A stretch of DNA of 64,000 nt from Glutamicibacter sp. B1 (GCF_039602135.1 NZ_CP125942.1:558001-622000), one strand, 5' to 3'. Shown: positions 37,374 to 46,279, counted from the first letter of the stretch. Notes: generated by a model not told the origin, from the sequence alone. Translations and numbers: made by a program.

Positions 37374-37664
37374 TTAGTACCGAAACAGTGAGGTGTTGAC
37401 TTGTTCGACTTCTTCGTACTGCATGGAAGCATGATTCAGGGCGCTGGCGATGCTGCTCAGTGCCTCCTCGATTTGCACGTGCGTGGAACGCCATTCGGCG
37501 ACGATGGACTGGAATGAAGCGGCAGCTGATCCCTGCCAGGTGCTTTGCAACTGGTCAAGATTCATTTGCATTGTCGAAACCTCGTGACGGAGTCGATCAA
37601 TGGTATTCATGACTGCCTGAGACTTGACCTGCATTTCACCGGTATTAGTGGAGAACGTACTCAT
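37374..37664 (-). CDS. WXG100-family (EsxA-like) small secreted protein
   Basis: 96 residues, the standard WXG100 length. The W-x-G turn is W43-Q-G45 between two amphipathic helices, and the C-terminal helix carries the YEEV secretion signal pattern (Y-x3-D/E type). It is probably a substrate of a type VII (ESX) secretion system, forming a homo- or heterodimer. No EccC-type ATPase or partner WXG100 gene is present in this window. RBS GGAAAGGACC lies just upstream of the start. Confidence 0.88.
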   Translation of the reverse strand: MSTFSTNTGEMQVKSQAVMNTIDRLRHEVSTMQMNLDQLQSTWQGSAAASFQSIVAEWRSTHVQIEEALSSIASALNHASMQYEEVEQVNTSLFRY

Positions 37665-37788
37665 GGACCTGGTCCTTTCCTAGATGGCTATATCGAATAC
37701 TCGATGCCACCACAGTAGAAAGTTGGTTAGGCCTGAAATGAGATCCGGAGACCGGATGTGGATAACACCTCCGCGCGAAGAGCGAAGC

Positions 37789-39318
37789 TTAGTCTTCGAT
37801 CTCTGGTTCCGGGCGTTCGACCAATGGCACGTAAGGCAAGGAAATAGACATCGTGGCGCCACCACCGGCGGTATCAGCCAAAGCAACCGAGCCACCATGC
37901 TGCTGAACGATAGCTGCAACAATGGCCAGTCCTAGTCCTGAGCCACCAGTTTCTCGTTGGCGCGAACTGTCGGCACGGTAGAAGCGCTCAAAGATTCGTT
38001 TGGCGTCTTCGGCGGGGATACCGGGACCGTGATCTCTGATCTCAATGACCGCATCCATCGCCCCGGCAACCAGAGAACGAACCCCGACAGCGATTTCGAT
38101 GGGAGTGCCTTCAGGGGTATAGCGCAGCGCATTGGTGAGCAGGTTCGCGATGACCTGACGGATTCGCGCGTCATCGCCCACGGTACTTGCTGGGCTGGGC
38201 CTCTCGGAGGTGAGCCCCACGAGCTTGACCGTACGATCCGGGGCGCGCACCTTGGTATCTTCCACCGCGTCCTGGCCTAGAACAAGCAGGTCTACCGGTT
38301 GCTTCTCCATGGGGCGCTGTTCGTCAAGACGAGCAAGCATGAGTAGGTCTTCTACCAGGCGGGCCATGCGCTTGGATTCAGCTTCAATGCGGCGCATGGC
38401 TGAATCCAACGCTTCGGGATCAGTCAGACCCCCATAACGGTAAAACTCGGAGTATCCCTGAATGGTGACCAAAGGGGTGCGCAGCTCATGCGAAGCATCC
38501 TGGATGAAACGACGCATCTTGCGTTCTGAGGCCTGCCGATCGTGGAAGGCCTTCTCGATTTGAGCCAACATGGCGTTCAGCGACCTTGATAAGCGGCCAA
38601 CCTCAGTCTCGGAAGGATAATCCGTCACACGCTGGGAGAGGTCGCCAGCGGCAATCATGGAGGCGGTGCGTTCCACATTGTTCAAGGGTTGTAGCGATCG
38701 TCCGGTCAGCGCATAAGCGATCATCGACATCACCAGAGCTGCCAGTAATCCGGTGGAAAGCACCAGCACCGCGGTCTGGCGAACCGTGGTGTCCACGGTA
38801 TCTAGTGGCAGGGCCAGGAAGAGGTTGAGGTTACTGCTCTCCAGGGGCACCATCATGGTTCGCCAGCCTGAAGAGGTCGGGAAGCTACCGGGAACAGTGG
38901 AGGGGACCAGGGGAGTGGTGGCCAACTGTTCGATTTGAGCAGGATTAAGCAACGGTAGGTCAGAAGCGTTGCTGGGGCTGACCCGTGAGCGTGGCATGAT
39001 GTAGACGATCTTGCCGTCTTCATCACGAATATCAGCGTACGAGCTGTTCAGCCCCAAGAGGGTGGGGTCAAAGTCCCCGGACCCGTCGGTACTGCTGTTG
39101 TTATTCAGGGAATTCACGTAGGCCTTGTTCAACCCATAGGCCATCGTGGGCCACGAAGCGTTGAGCTGATCATCGATCTGATTGGTCATCGAGATCTTCA
39201 AGGTATGCGATGAACTGAGCGCGGTCGCGAAGATCGCGATGATCATCAGCCCGAGCATGACGGTGACGAGCTTTGTCCTCATGGAGGTACGGCGCCATTT
39301 GGCTCGAATCGACTTCAT
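37789..39318 (-). CDS. Two-component sensor histidine kinase (HAMP, HisKA, HATPase)
   Basis: 509 residues. Membrane segment 1 is near residues 15-37 and segment 2 near 180-205, with an extracytoplasmic sensor domain of ~145 residues between them. A HAMP linker, the H-box (DASHELRTPLV) for autophosphorylation, the N-box (NLLTNALRYTPEG) and ATP-lid motifs (DHGPGIP, GGSGLGLAIV) follow. The layout is like MprB/TrcS-type kinases. The response regulator gene lies 41 bases upstream on the same strand, so they form one operon. The signal is unknown. Confidence 0.93.
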   Translation of the reverse strand: MKSIRAKWRRTSMRTKLVTVMLGLMIIAIFATALSSSHTLKISMTNQIDDQLNASWPTMAYGLNKAYVNSLNNNSSTDGSGDFDPTLLGLNSSYADIRDEDGKIVYIMPRSRVSPSNASDLPLLNPAQIEQLATTPLVPSTVPGSFPTSSGWRTMMVPLESSNLNLFLALPLDTVDTTVRQTAVLVLSTGLLAALVMSMIAYALTGRSLQPLNNVERTASMIAAGDLSQRVTDYPSETEVGRLSRSLNAMLAQIEKAFHDRQASERKMRRFIQDASHELRTPLVTIQGYSEFYRYGGLTDPEALDSAMRRIEAESKRMARLVEDLLMLARLDEQRPMEKQPVDLLVLGQDAVEDTKVRAPDRTVKLVGLTSERPSPASTVGDDARIRQVIANLLTNALRYTPEGTPIEIAVGVRSLVAGAMDAVIEIRDHGPGIPAEDAKRIFERFYRADSSRQRETGGSGLGLAIVAAIVQQHGGSVALADTAGGGATMSISLPYVPLVERPEPEIED

Positions 39319-39359
39319 ATACAGACTTTACAAGGCCTACTGTGTTCCTTCGTGAATTA

Positions 39360-40067
39360 TTAGCGGCGATCCGGCGTGCGCATAAGGTAACCAACACCGC
39401 GCTTGGTCTGGATCAGGGCCGGCCATTCAGGTCGATCCACCTTGCGGCGCAAGTAAGAGATGTAGGACTCGACGATCGAAGCGTCTCCGTTGAAGTCGTA
39501 CTCCCAAACATGGTCGAGGATCTGTGACTTGGACAGTACGCGGTTGGGGTTCATCATCAGGTAGCGCAGCAGCTTGAACTCGGTAGGGGAGAGGTCAATG
39601 ATTTCTCCGGCGCGACGCACCTCATGGGCGTCATCATCGAGCTCAAGATCAGCGACGATGATAGTGGCGTTTTCTTCTTCTCCGCTGGCGGTACGACGCA
39701 GGACGGCGCGGATGCGTGCCACGACCTCGTCCAGGCTGAATGGTTTGGTGACGTAGTCATCGCCACCGACGGTGAGGCCAGTGACCTTGTCGCTGGTGTC
39801 ATCACGTGCGGTGAGGAACAGTACCGGGAAGTGACGTCCGGCTGCACGTAGCTTGCGGGTGATGGTGAAACCATCCATGTCCGGAAGCATGACATCGAGT
39901 ACTGCAAGATCTGGTTCGTCTGCTTCAACGGCGGCTAGGGCCTCGCGTCCGTTGGCAGCTGCAACAACCTCGAAGCCGGCGAAACGCAGCGACGTGGAGA
40001 GTAGTTCGCGAATATTTGGTTCGTCATCAACAACGAGAAGTTTTGCTTCAGTGGTTTTTGCACTCAT
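39360..40067 (-). CDS. OmpR/PhoB-family response regulator
   Basis: 235 residues from ATG 40067 (MSAKTTEAKLLVVDDEP); an in-frame ATG six codons earlier is possible. The receiver domain shows the acidic pair in VVDDEP, the phospho-acceptor Asp in LAVLDVMLPDMDG and the conserved Lys in VTKPFSLDE. The C-terminal winged-helix domain ends in TKRGVGYLM. It activates or represses target promoters after phosphorylation by the adjacent kinase. Target genes are not evident here. Confidence 0.94.
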   Translation of the reverse strand: MSAKTTEAKLLVVDDEPNIRELLSTSLRFAGFEVVAAANGREALAAVEADEPDLAVLDVMLPDMDGFTITRKLRAAGRHFPVLFLTARDDTSDKVTGLTVGGDDYVTKPFSLDEVVARIRAVLRRTASGEEENATIIVADLELDDDAHEVRRAGEIIDLSPTEFKLLRYLMMNPNRVLSKSQILDHVWEYDFNGDASIVESYISYLRRKVDRPEWPALIQTKRGVGYLMRTPDRR

Positions 40068-40126
40068 GAACCCCAGTCTGCACAAGAAGTCTGGGAGTCT
40101 GCTGAATGATTGCTGATTCGGCTTCT

Positions 40127-40345
40127 CTAGAGGTTGCGGCGCTTGAGGATGTTACTAATGACGACAACTGCCGCGAGAACGAAGGCAACGGGCAGGCCCC
40201 ACACGGCAAAAGCCATAATCACCGGCGGAATGGCGATGTGCTGGAAGTAGAGCACGAGGGTGCCGATCAGAGCAAGAGCCGAAATTACGGCAACGATGAT
40301 GGCCAAACGGGAAATAATTGTTAAGGTTTTTGATGCTGTGCTCAC
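40127..40345 (-). CDS. Small integral membrane protein
   Basis: 72 residues from GTG 40345 (product begins STASKTLTIISR). The open frame extends further upstream, but that part has no membrane-protein character. Two hydrophobic segments are visible, around residues 10-31 and 38-60, and the tail is basic (ILKRRNL). Its length and topology resemble short conserved hypothetical proteins found near response regulators and cold-shock genes in Micrococcaceae. No function can be assigned. Confidence 0.6.
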   Translation of the reverse strand: MSTASKTLTIISRLAIIVAVISALALIGTLVLYFQHIAIPPVIMAFAVWGLPVAFVLAAVVVISNILKRRNL

Positions 40346-40596
40346 AAGTTCTAGCTTAGCCCCGTGCCACCTTGTGCAGGACGACTTACGGATCCTGAAG
40401 CGCAAAGATGAATTCAGTGCATAAGGGATGACATAATCTAGATAGACGACTTGAAACGATTCCGTACGTTGAGTACCCGGCAAGAAGCTAAGAAGAACCC
40501 CGGCTGTGACTCCGCGGAATTGTACATATAAATATGCATGGTGCTGAGCAGGCCTCGGCCATGCATTTAGTTACAGAACGAACGAGGTAAATGATC

Positions 40597-40980
40597 ATGC
40601 CTAGCGGCAAGGTTAAGTGGTACGAAAAGTCCAAGGGCTTCGGTTTTATTACCGCAGAAGATGGCAAGGAAATCTACGTCAACGCTGCAGCGTTGCCGGA
40701 AGGTGTTCATGACTTGCGCCCGGGGACTCGGCTCGAGTTTGGTGTTGCTGAGGGTCGCCGTGGACCCCAGGCGCTGAGTTTGCGTCTCTTGGAGCAGGCG
40801 CCATCGGTGGCCCGCGCCAAACGCAAGAAGCCTGAAGCTGAGGCAGTTCTCATTGAAGATCTCATCACGCTACTGGACAACGTTTCTAATAGCCTGCGCA
40901 AGGGGCGTTATCCTGAACAGGCATATGGTAAGAAGGTTGCTACCGTGCTTCGTGCGGTAGCCGACGATCTGGACGCATAA
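40597..40980 (+). CDS. Cold-shock domain protein with C-terminal helical extension
   Basis: 127 residues. Residues ~1-66 are a cold-shock domain with RNP1-like KGFGFITAEDG and RNP2-like IYVNAAALP; the usual VFVH histidine is replaced (YVNA). Residues ~70-127 are a helical, charged extension rich in Lys then Leu/Val. This two-part form is a known actinobacterial variant distinct from the ~67-residue CspA. I chose ATG 40597, nine bases after GAGG, over ATG 40591, which is only three bases away. It probably binds single-stranded nucleic acid. The DUF3027 gene follows after three bases, implying co-translation. Confidence 0.88.
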   Translation: MPSGKVKWYEKSKGFGFITAEDGKEIYVNAAALPEGVHDLRPGTRLEFGVAEGRRGPQALSLRLLEQAPSVARAKRKKPEAEAVLIEDLITLLDNVSNSLRKGRYPEQAYGKKVATVLRAVADDLDA

Positions 40981-40983
40981 ATA

Positions 40984-41583
40984 ATGGCCCGTAAACCCAA
41001 GTTGGACACCATCCTCGCAGACGCAGTGGACGTGGCGCGCGACGCGCTCGCCGAAATTGCCGGTGCACAAGAAGTCGGCGAGCACCTCGGGGTTTTCGCT
41101 GAAGGTGAGCGACTTGTCACCCATCGTTTTGTCTCCCAGAAAAAGGGGTACCAGGGATGGACATGGTTCGCTACTCTTGCGCGGGTACCGCGGGCCAAGG
41201 TTAAAGACCTCACTGTTTGTGAAGTCGGTATCGTCGCTGGCGAAGATTCGCTGCTGGCTCCTGCCTGGGTTCCATGGGCTGACCGCCTTGCCAAGGAAGA
41301 GATCGAAGCTGCCCAAGCCGAAGAAAATGCTGAATCGGACGGTGCAACCGAAAACGATGATGCACAGGCTGAGGATTCCGCGGTCAATGAAGAACACAAT
41401 GGTTCTTCAGATGACGCTGCGAAGACTGCGGGCACAGAAACCGAAGAATCGGAAGAAACTGAGCCTGAGGCAGCTACGCATAAATCACCGGCACGTCGTC
41501 AGGTTCGACGTCGTCGCACCGCGCAGCGCACCGCAGCCCGTCGTCGGGCAGCGCAACGTAATCGCACGCGCAAGGAAAACTAG
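40984..41583 (+). CDS. DUF3027 protein
   Basis: 199 residues. The N-terminal ~100 residues match DUF3027 (KPKLDTILADAVDVARDAL, then RFVSQKKGYQGWTWFATLARVPR and APAWVPWADRL). The next ~65 residues are very acidic and probably disordered. The last ~35 are strongly basic (RRQVRRRRTAQRTAARRRAA), which suggests nucleic-acid or ribosome contact. Function is not established. It starts three bases after the cold-shock gene stop and so should be coordinately expressed with it. Confidence 0.88.
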   Translation: MARKPKLDTILADAVDVARDALAEIAGAQEVGEHLGVFAEGERLVTHRFVSQKKGYQGWTWFATLARVPRAKVKDLTVCEVGIVAGEDSLLAPAWVPWADRLAKEEIEAAQAEENAESDGATENDDAQAEDSAVNEEHNGSSDDAAKTAGTETEESEETEPEAATHKSPARRQVRRRRTAQRTAARRRAAQRNRTRKEN

Positions 41584-41608
41584 CAGTTCAAAATCGTAGA
41601 AGTTAGAA

Positions 41609-41659
41609 AAACGGGCGGGGTTTCGAAGAACATCAGTTCTTCGAAACCCCCCGCTTTTG
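41609..41659. terminator. Bidirectional terminator between DUF3027 and serC
   Basis: Arms GGGGTTTCGAAGAAC and GTTCTTCGAAACCCC with an ATCA loop, extended by GC-rich flanks. A and T tracts lie on both sides (GAAAAACG, CGCTTTTGG). Confidence 0.88.
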
Positions 41660-41664
41660 GTGAG

Positions 41665-42786
41665 TTAGAGCTGCTCGATCACAAAGTCGATGCACTTGAG
41701 CAGTGCTGCAACATCACTTGGATCGATGGCTACGAACGTCGCGATGCGCAACTGGTTGCGTCCCAGCTTGCGGTACGGTTCAACGTCAACCACACCATTG
41801 GCACGCAGTGCCTTAGCAATGGCTGCGGCATCTACCGAGTCATCGAAGTCCACCGTGGAAATGACGTTAGAGCGGTGAGCTGGATTCGCAACATAAGGCG
41901 AAGCGACAGCTGATGCTTCTGCCCACGCCTGAATGAGACCAGCCGATTCGGCGGTGCGGGCAGCAGCCCACTTCAGGCCACCGTTGGCGTTGATCCACTT
42001 GATCTGCGAGTCCAAGCCAACCAGAGTCGTCAGCGATGGAGTGTTGTAAGTCTGGTTCTTCAGCGAGTTATCCAGTGCGGTCTTCAAGTTCAAGAAGTCC
42101 GGGATCCAGCGGTCGGTTGCCGCGATTTCCTCAATGCGGGCGATGGCTGCTGGCGAAACGAAGGCCAGCCACAGGCCACCATCGGAAGCGAAGTTCTTCT
42201 GTGGAGCGAAGTAGTACACGTCGGTCTCGGCCAGATCCACGTCGAGGCCACCGGCCGCGCTGGTGGCGTCAATGACAATGAGAGCGTCTTCGTTGGCGCC
42301 GGCAACACGCTTAATCGGTGCCGCTGCGCCGGTCGAAGTCTCGTTGTGTGGCCATGCGTACAGATCAACGTCGGCTTCTGCTACCGGTTCTGGCACGGTA
42401 CCTGGCTCGCCAACAATGATCGAGGATGCCTCAAGGAATGGGGCCTTATCGGTAGCCTTGGCAAACTTGGAACCAAACTCACCGAAAGACAGGTGCTGCG
42501 CCTTGGAACGAACCAGGCTGAAAGCTGCTGCATCCCAGAACGCGGTGGATCCACCAACGCCCAAAAGAACTTCGTAGCCTTCCGGCGCGTTGAACATTTC
42601 TTTCAGTCCGTCTTGAACTGAGGCAACTAGGTTCTTGACCGGTGCTTGGCGGTGGGAAGTACCCAGCAACTTGGAGCCTGCATCGGCGATGGCCTGAACC
42701 TGTTCTGCGCGTACCTTGGAAGGTCCTGCGCCGAATCGTCCGTCGGCAGGCAGAAGGTCTTGTGGAATTTGGATGTCCGTGCTCAT
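41665..42786 (-). CDS. serC: Phosphoserine aminotransferase
   Basis: PLP-dependent enzyme that converts 3-phosphohydroxypyruvate and glutamate to phosphoserine in serine biosynthesis. 373 residues from ATG 42786, with GAGGAG upstream; the frame continues 71 codons further but without family sequence. Signature parts are RFGAGPSKVR, GTSHRQAPVKNLV, GVGGSTAFWDAAAFSLV, NETSTGAAAPIKRV and VIDATSAAGGLDVD. The PLP lysine is in YYFAPQKNFASDGG. This is the actinobacterial subfamily (closer to mycobacterial SerC than to E. coli SerC). Confidence 0.95.
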   Translation of the reverse strand: MSTDIQIPQDLLPADGRFGAGPSKVRAEQVQAIADAGSKLLGTSHRQAPVKNLVASVQDGLKEMFNAPEGYEVLLGVGGSTAFWDAAAFSLVRSKAQHLSFGEFGSKFAKATDKAPFLEASSIIVGEPGTVPEPVAEADVDLYAWPHNETSTGAAAPIKRVAGANEDALIVIDATSAAGGLDVDLAETDVYYFAPQKNFASDGGLWLAFVSPAAIARIEEIAATDRWIPDFLNLKTALDNSLKNQTYNTPSLTTLVGLDSQIKWINANGGLKWAAARTAESAGLIQAWAEASAVASPYVANPAHRSNVISTVDFDDSVDAAAIAKALRANGVVDVEPYRKLGRNQLRIATFVAIDPSDVAALLKCIDFVIEQL

Positions 42787-43047
42787 CGCGCTCCTCTTGT
42801 AGCGATAGTTTGAAGTGCCTGACAGGCCACCTATACCCATAAGTCGGAATATTGAAGGATGGCCGTGGCGTTTCAATAGATATCTTCGCAAATAGCGGGG
42901 GCTCGTGAGAAAAACGCTACCGTCGGTTACGAAGACAGATGGGCGGGTTACATCCGCTTTCTGTCCGACAAACCAAGTAGAGTGGGGTATCGACGCCACG
43001 TATTATTCGAGCGAACTTAACTGTTGTGACTTCCAGGAGCGGCTGCT

Positions 43048-43746
43048 GTGTCTGATCTTATTGATACAACTGAAATGTATCTGCGTACCATTCTTGAGCT
43101 TCAAGAAGAGGAGATCGTGGCCCTGCGCGCGCGAATTGCAGAACGTCTTGGTCACTCCGGGCCCACCGTGTCACAGACAGTTGCTCGCATGGAACGCGAT
43201 GGTTTAGTCGTTGTTTCTTCCGACCGCCACCTTGCTCTGACCGAAAAAGGTCACGAATTGGCAACGAGCGTCATGCGCAAGCACCGCTTGGCAGAGCGCC
43301 TGCTCTCGGACATGATCGGCCTGGATTGGGAATACGTTCATGACGAGGCTTGCCGCTGGGAGCACGTCATGAGTGAACGCGTTGAGCGTCGACTTTATGA
43401 CTTGCTGGGCAAGCCAACTGTGTCTCCTTACGGCAACCCAATTCCGGGCCTAGAGGTGCTTGGCGGACCTAACGTGGCTGAAATCTCATATGAAGTCGAG
43501 AATCTGGACGAGGCATTGCTGGCCGGAAACGATGGCCCGGTGGCAATCGAGCGCCTGGCGGAGCCGATCCAAACTGACCCAATCTTGCTCGGACAACTGA
43601 ATGAAGGCGGAATTCGCCCCGGCGCAATTGTCACCTTGGAGCGAGCCGATGACTATGTCGTGGTCCGAGTACAGGGTATTGAAGGCGCCTTGGAGCTGCC
43701 GGTTGAGGTTAGTGGACACGTATTTGTTCGGGCTCAAAAAAGATAA
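43048..43746 (+). CDS. dtxR: Iron-dependent transcriptional repressor, DtxR/IdeR family
   Basis: 232 residues. When Fe(II) is bound the protein represses iron uptake and siderophore genes. The helix-turn-helix segment LRARIAERLGHSGPTVSQTV is almost the same as in C. diphtheriae DtxR. Metal ligands known from DtxR are all in register: M10, H79, E83, H98, C102, E105 and H106. A C-terminal SH3-like domain (about 155-230) is present. Start is GTG 43048 with AGGAGC nine bases upstream. It is divergent from serC. Target operators in this window were not found. Confidence 0.95.
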   Translation: MSDLIDTTEMYLRTILELQEEEIVALRARIAERLGHSGPTVSQTVARMERDGLVVVSSDRHLALTEKGHELATSVMRKHRLAERLLSDMIGLDWEYVHDEACRWEHVMSERVERRLYDLLGKPTVSPYGNPIPGLEVLGGPNVAEISYEVENLDEALLAGNDGPVAIERLAEPIQTDPILLGQLNEGGIRPGAIVTLERADDYVVVRVQGIEGALELPVEVSGHVFVRAQKR

Positions 43747-43837
43747 CGAAATTGTAACTTTACCGGATGACCGGTAACGTTGAAGTGTGGTGCCGTCGAT
43801 CTGACTGGCATCACTCGTCTCCGTCGCGACCGCCTAG

Positions 43838-43994
43838 TGTTGCCCTGCGCCGGAAATCGGTAACCGAAGTTTATGGGCAACAACGGGGGACCCACTTCTT
43901 ACGGCGTGAAAGCGTCTCGGGGTGAAGCTCTGCTTAGTGCAGGCCGGTTCATTCTCCAGAACCGAACCCGACAGCTAACTTCGTAGGCGCAACA
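43838..43994 (+). ncRNA. c-di-AMP riboswitch (ydaO/yuaA class) upstream of the M23 peptidase gene
   Basis: The 3' part carries GAACCCGACAGCTAAC followed by TTCGTAGGC, the hallmark of this riboswitch class, and CGGGGTGAAG precedes it. Terminal bases TGTTGC (43838-43843) and GCAACA (43989-43994) can form P1. In actinobacteria such riboswitches precede wall-hydrolase genes and turn expression down when c-di-AMP is high. Confidence 0.9.
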
Positions 43995-44008
43995 GTGAGA
44001 GGAATGTT

Positions 44009-45058
44009 TTGGTAGAAACCAAGACTGCGGGACGACGTCGCGCTGCTGATACTGAAGTGGATGCGATCACCGAGATCGCTGCTTCGGCGACTCAGCGTAC
44101 CAGTGGACGCCGCGCATCACGCGCCGCCGCCACCGTCCCAACTATTGCCCCGGTAAAGCCGGTCAACGCAAACTTTGTGGGTCGACGCTTCGACTCAATG
44201 CAGCGCTACGGTGTTGCCCCAACGCAAGCAGATCTGGCACCTAAGACTGCCGACAGTAATGTTGTCGCGTTCCCAAGCGCCATCGAGGTTCAGGCCACTA
44301 GCCAAGCTCCGAGCCAGGTAGCGAGCAACGTTGAATTCATCGCCAACGTTAAGTCGAACGCTCGAAAGCCTAGTCGCCTCGGATTTGCGCATAAGGTTGC
44401 TGCTGTCGCTGCAGTGTCGGGCCTAGCCTTGGCCGTCGCAGCACCACAGCTATCGGGCAATACCATCGAAGAAGACAAGGCCGTTGCAGCTGCCGCAGAG
44501 CGCACCGCTACCTCGGCAGTGGTTGACGTCAAGGCTCCGGGAAATGCAGCAGAACTGTCTGTAGAACGTGCTGCTCTCTCGTCAAAGCTCAACCCACAGG
44601 TTAAGAGCGAAGAGAAGTTCTCGGACATCATGACTGCCTCGGGTGGTGACATCACCAGCATTAAGGAAACCGCTGGTTTGCTGTCTGCACCGGTGACCAG
44701 CCAACGTATTACTTCTACTTTCGGGCACCGTAAGAATCCAACCGGCGCCGGATACATGATCCACAGTGGCACCGACTACGGCGTTCCAAGCGGAACCAAG
44801 GTCTACGCAGCAGCTGACGGTGTTGTTGAAGTCGCCGGCTGGGCCGGACACTCAGGTAACCGCGTCACCCTGGATCACGGAAGTGGACTGGAAACCGGTT
44901 ACAGCCACAACAGTAAGGTTTTGGTGAAGGTTGGCGACCACGTAAAGCGTGGCGATGTCATCGCGTTATCAGGCACTACTGGTAACTCAACCGGGCCTCA
45001 CGTGCACTTTGAAGTGATCGTGGATGGTCAATTTAAAGACCCTGCTGGATGGTTGTAA
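44009..45058 (+). CDS. Secreted M23 (LytM-type) peptidase
   Basis: 349 residues. A basic N-terminal cytoplasmic segment with RRRAADTE and GRRASRAAA is followed by a hydrophobic segment near residues 130-148 (VAAVAAVSGLALAVAA), probably a non-cleaved or late signal anchor. The C-terminal ~110 residues are an M23 domain: IHSGTDYGVP (zinc ligands H and D) and GPHVHFEV (HxH). It probably cleaves peptidoglycan cross-bridges. The start is TTG 44009, nine to ten bases after GAGAGG. It is controlled by the riboswitch immediately upstream. Confidence 0.9.
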   Translation: MVETKTAGRRRAADTEVDAITEIAASATQRTSGRRASRAAATVPTIAPVKPVNANFVGRRFDSMQRYGVAPTQADLAPKTADSNVVAFPSAIEVQATSQAPSQVASNVEFIANVKSNARKPSRLGFAHKVAAVAAVSGLALAVAAPQLSGNTIEEDKAVAAAAERTATSAVVDVKAPGNAAELSVERAALSSKLNPQVKSEEKFSDIMTASGGDITSIKETAGLLSAPVTSQRITSTFGHRKNPTGAGYMIHSGTDYGVPSGTKVYAAADGVVEVAGWAGHSGNRVTLDHGSGLETGYSHNSKVLVKVGDHVKRGDVIALSGTTGNSTGPHVHFEVIVDGQFKDPAGWL

Positions 45059-45190
45059 CGACGTTCGTCACTATTCCGTGATCAAAACGTGACATTTCAA
45101 AAATCATCCTATAGGCTTATATCCGTGCCATGGGAAACCCTGGGCAACTTTGCGTGAGAACCGAGCACTGCCAACACGCAATGAGCAGTT

Positions 45191-45338
45191 ATACACAACT
45201 CGTACGGCAGTGGCGGGGGAACCAATATCGGGTCGTTAGCTTTGGCTAATAACCCTAGGGGTGAAGTGGATAGAGAAGGCAACTTCAAATCCACCGAGGT
45301 AACTCCACTTCGAACCCGACAGCTTACCTCGTAGGTAT
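45191..45338 (+). ncRNA. c-di-AMP riboswitch (ydaO/yuaA class) upstream of the NlpC/P60 gene
   Basis: Same signature as the preceding riboswitch: AGGGGTGAAG, then GAACCCGACAGCTTACC and TCGTAGG. Its end is about 19 bases before the GTG start. Boundaries are approximate; P1 is less clear than in the first copy. Confidence 0.88.
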
Positions 45339-45356
45339 CAAGGAGAGGCATTAATA

Positions 45357-46223
45357 GTGACCAAGAGTCATACCCATGGACGTCGCCGTGCTGACGTTCC
45401 ACGCACTAACTCGCTAGAAGCGATTTCGCAGGCAGTATCTTCGAACGCAGGTTCGGTAGGACGCCAGGCAGCTGTAGTAGCTGCAGCATCAGGTTTGATC
45501 GTTGCTCTGGGTGTACCAGGTCAGGCTTCAGCCCCACGTGATGTTTCGGCCGCTCCGGTTGACACCATCACCCCAGAGCGCGTTGCAGTTAAGTCGGTTA
45601 GCGTTGCTGCCGACAAGGACTCTTCCGTAGACATCGAACGCGCAAGCTTTACCGCTCAGGAAAAGCCAAAGCCAGTAGTTGTTGCCGTAGCTGACAGCAT
45701 CGAGCCAACCACTCGTAGCACCCAGTCGGGCACCTCGACTCAGTCGACCAGCAGCCAGTCGAGCAGCAGCGATTCTTCGGACTCACTTGCTCCAACGACT
45801 CGCCAGAACAACGGTAGCCAGCAGACTCAGACTACTACCAAGACTGAGACCAAGACCGAATCCTCGGTTGAGACTTCCAGCCTGTCCGGCATTGCAGCTA
45901 CCGCTGCAAAGTACGCAGGCGTTCCATACGTTTGGGGCGGCAACACCCCAAGTGGCTGGGATTGCTCCGGCTTCGTCAAGTACGTCTACGCACAACATGG
46001 CATCAACATTGCTCGTGGCACCTCGGCCATCCTTGGTTCGGGTCAGTTCAAGCGCACCAGCAACCCTAAGCCAGGCGACTTGGTATTCCAGAACGGTGGC
46101 GGCCACGTTGGCATCTACCTAGGCAACGGCCAGATGATCGGTGCTCAGAACCCAAGCGTTGGTACGCTGGTTCACTCCGTATCGCGCAACCCGCTGTACG
46201 GTTACTACACCCTAGCTGGCTAA
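45357..46223 (+). CDS. Secreted NlpC/P60 endopeptidase
   Basis: 288 residues. N-terminus as in the M23 protein: a basic HGRRRAD stretch and then a hydrophobic export segment (QAAVVAAASGLIVALGV, near 38-54). A Ser/Thr/Gln-rich linker (about 110-175) leads to the NlpC/P60 domain. The catalytic Cys lies in WDCSGFVKYVY, the His in GGHVGIYLG, and the VPYVWGGNTP segment precedes the Cys. It is predicted to cut peptidoglycan stem peptides (RipA/Rpf-associated type). GTG 45357 follows AAGGAGAGG. Regulated by its own riboswitch and followed by a terminator. Confidence 0.92.
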   Translation: MTKSHTHGRRRADVPRTNSLEAISQAVSSNAGSVGRQAAVVAAASGLIVALGVPGQASAPRDVSAAPVDTITPERVAVKSVSVAADKDSSVDIERASFTAQEKPKPVVVAVADSIEPTTRSTQSGTSTQSTSSQSSSSDSSDSLAPTTRQNNGSQQTQTTTKTETKTESSVETSSLSGIAATAAKYAGVPYVWGGNTPSGWDCSGFVKYVYAQHGINIARGTSAILGSGQFKRTSNPKPGDLVFQNGGGHVGIYLGNGQMIGAQNPSVGTLVHSVSRNPLYGYYTLAG

Positions 46224-46237
46224 GCTACACAGCTTTT

Positions 46238-46279
46238 CATAGGCCATCGGACGAATCATTCGTTCGATGGCCTATGTTC
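46238..46279 (+). terminator. Terminator after the NlpC/P60 gene
   Basis: Arms CATAGGCCATCG and CGATGGCCTATG, extended by ACGAA/TTCGT with one bulge. A T-containing tail (TTCGTTT) follows. Confidence 0.88.
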
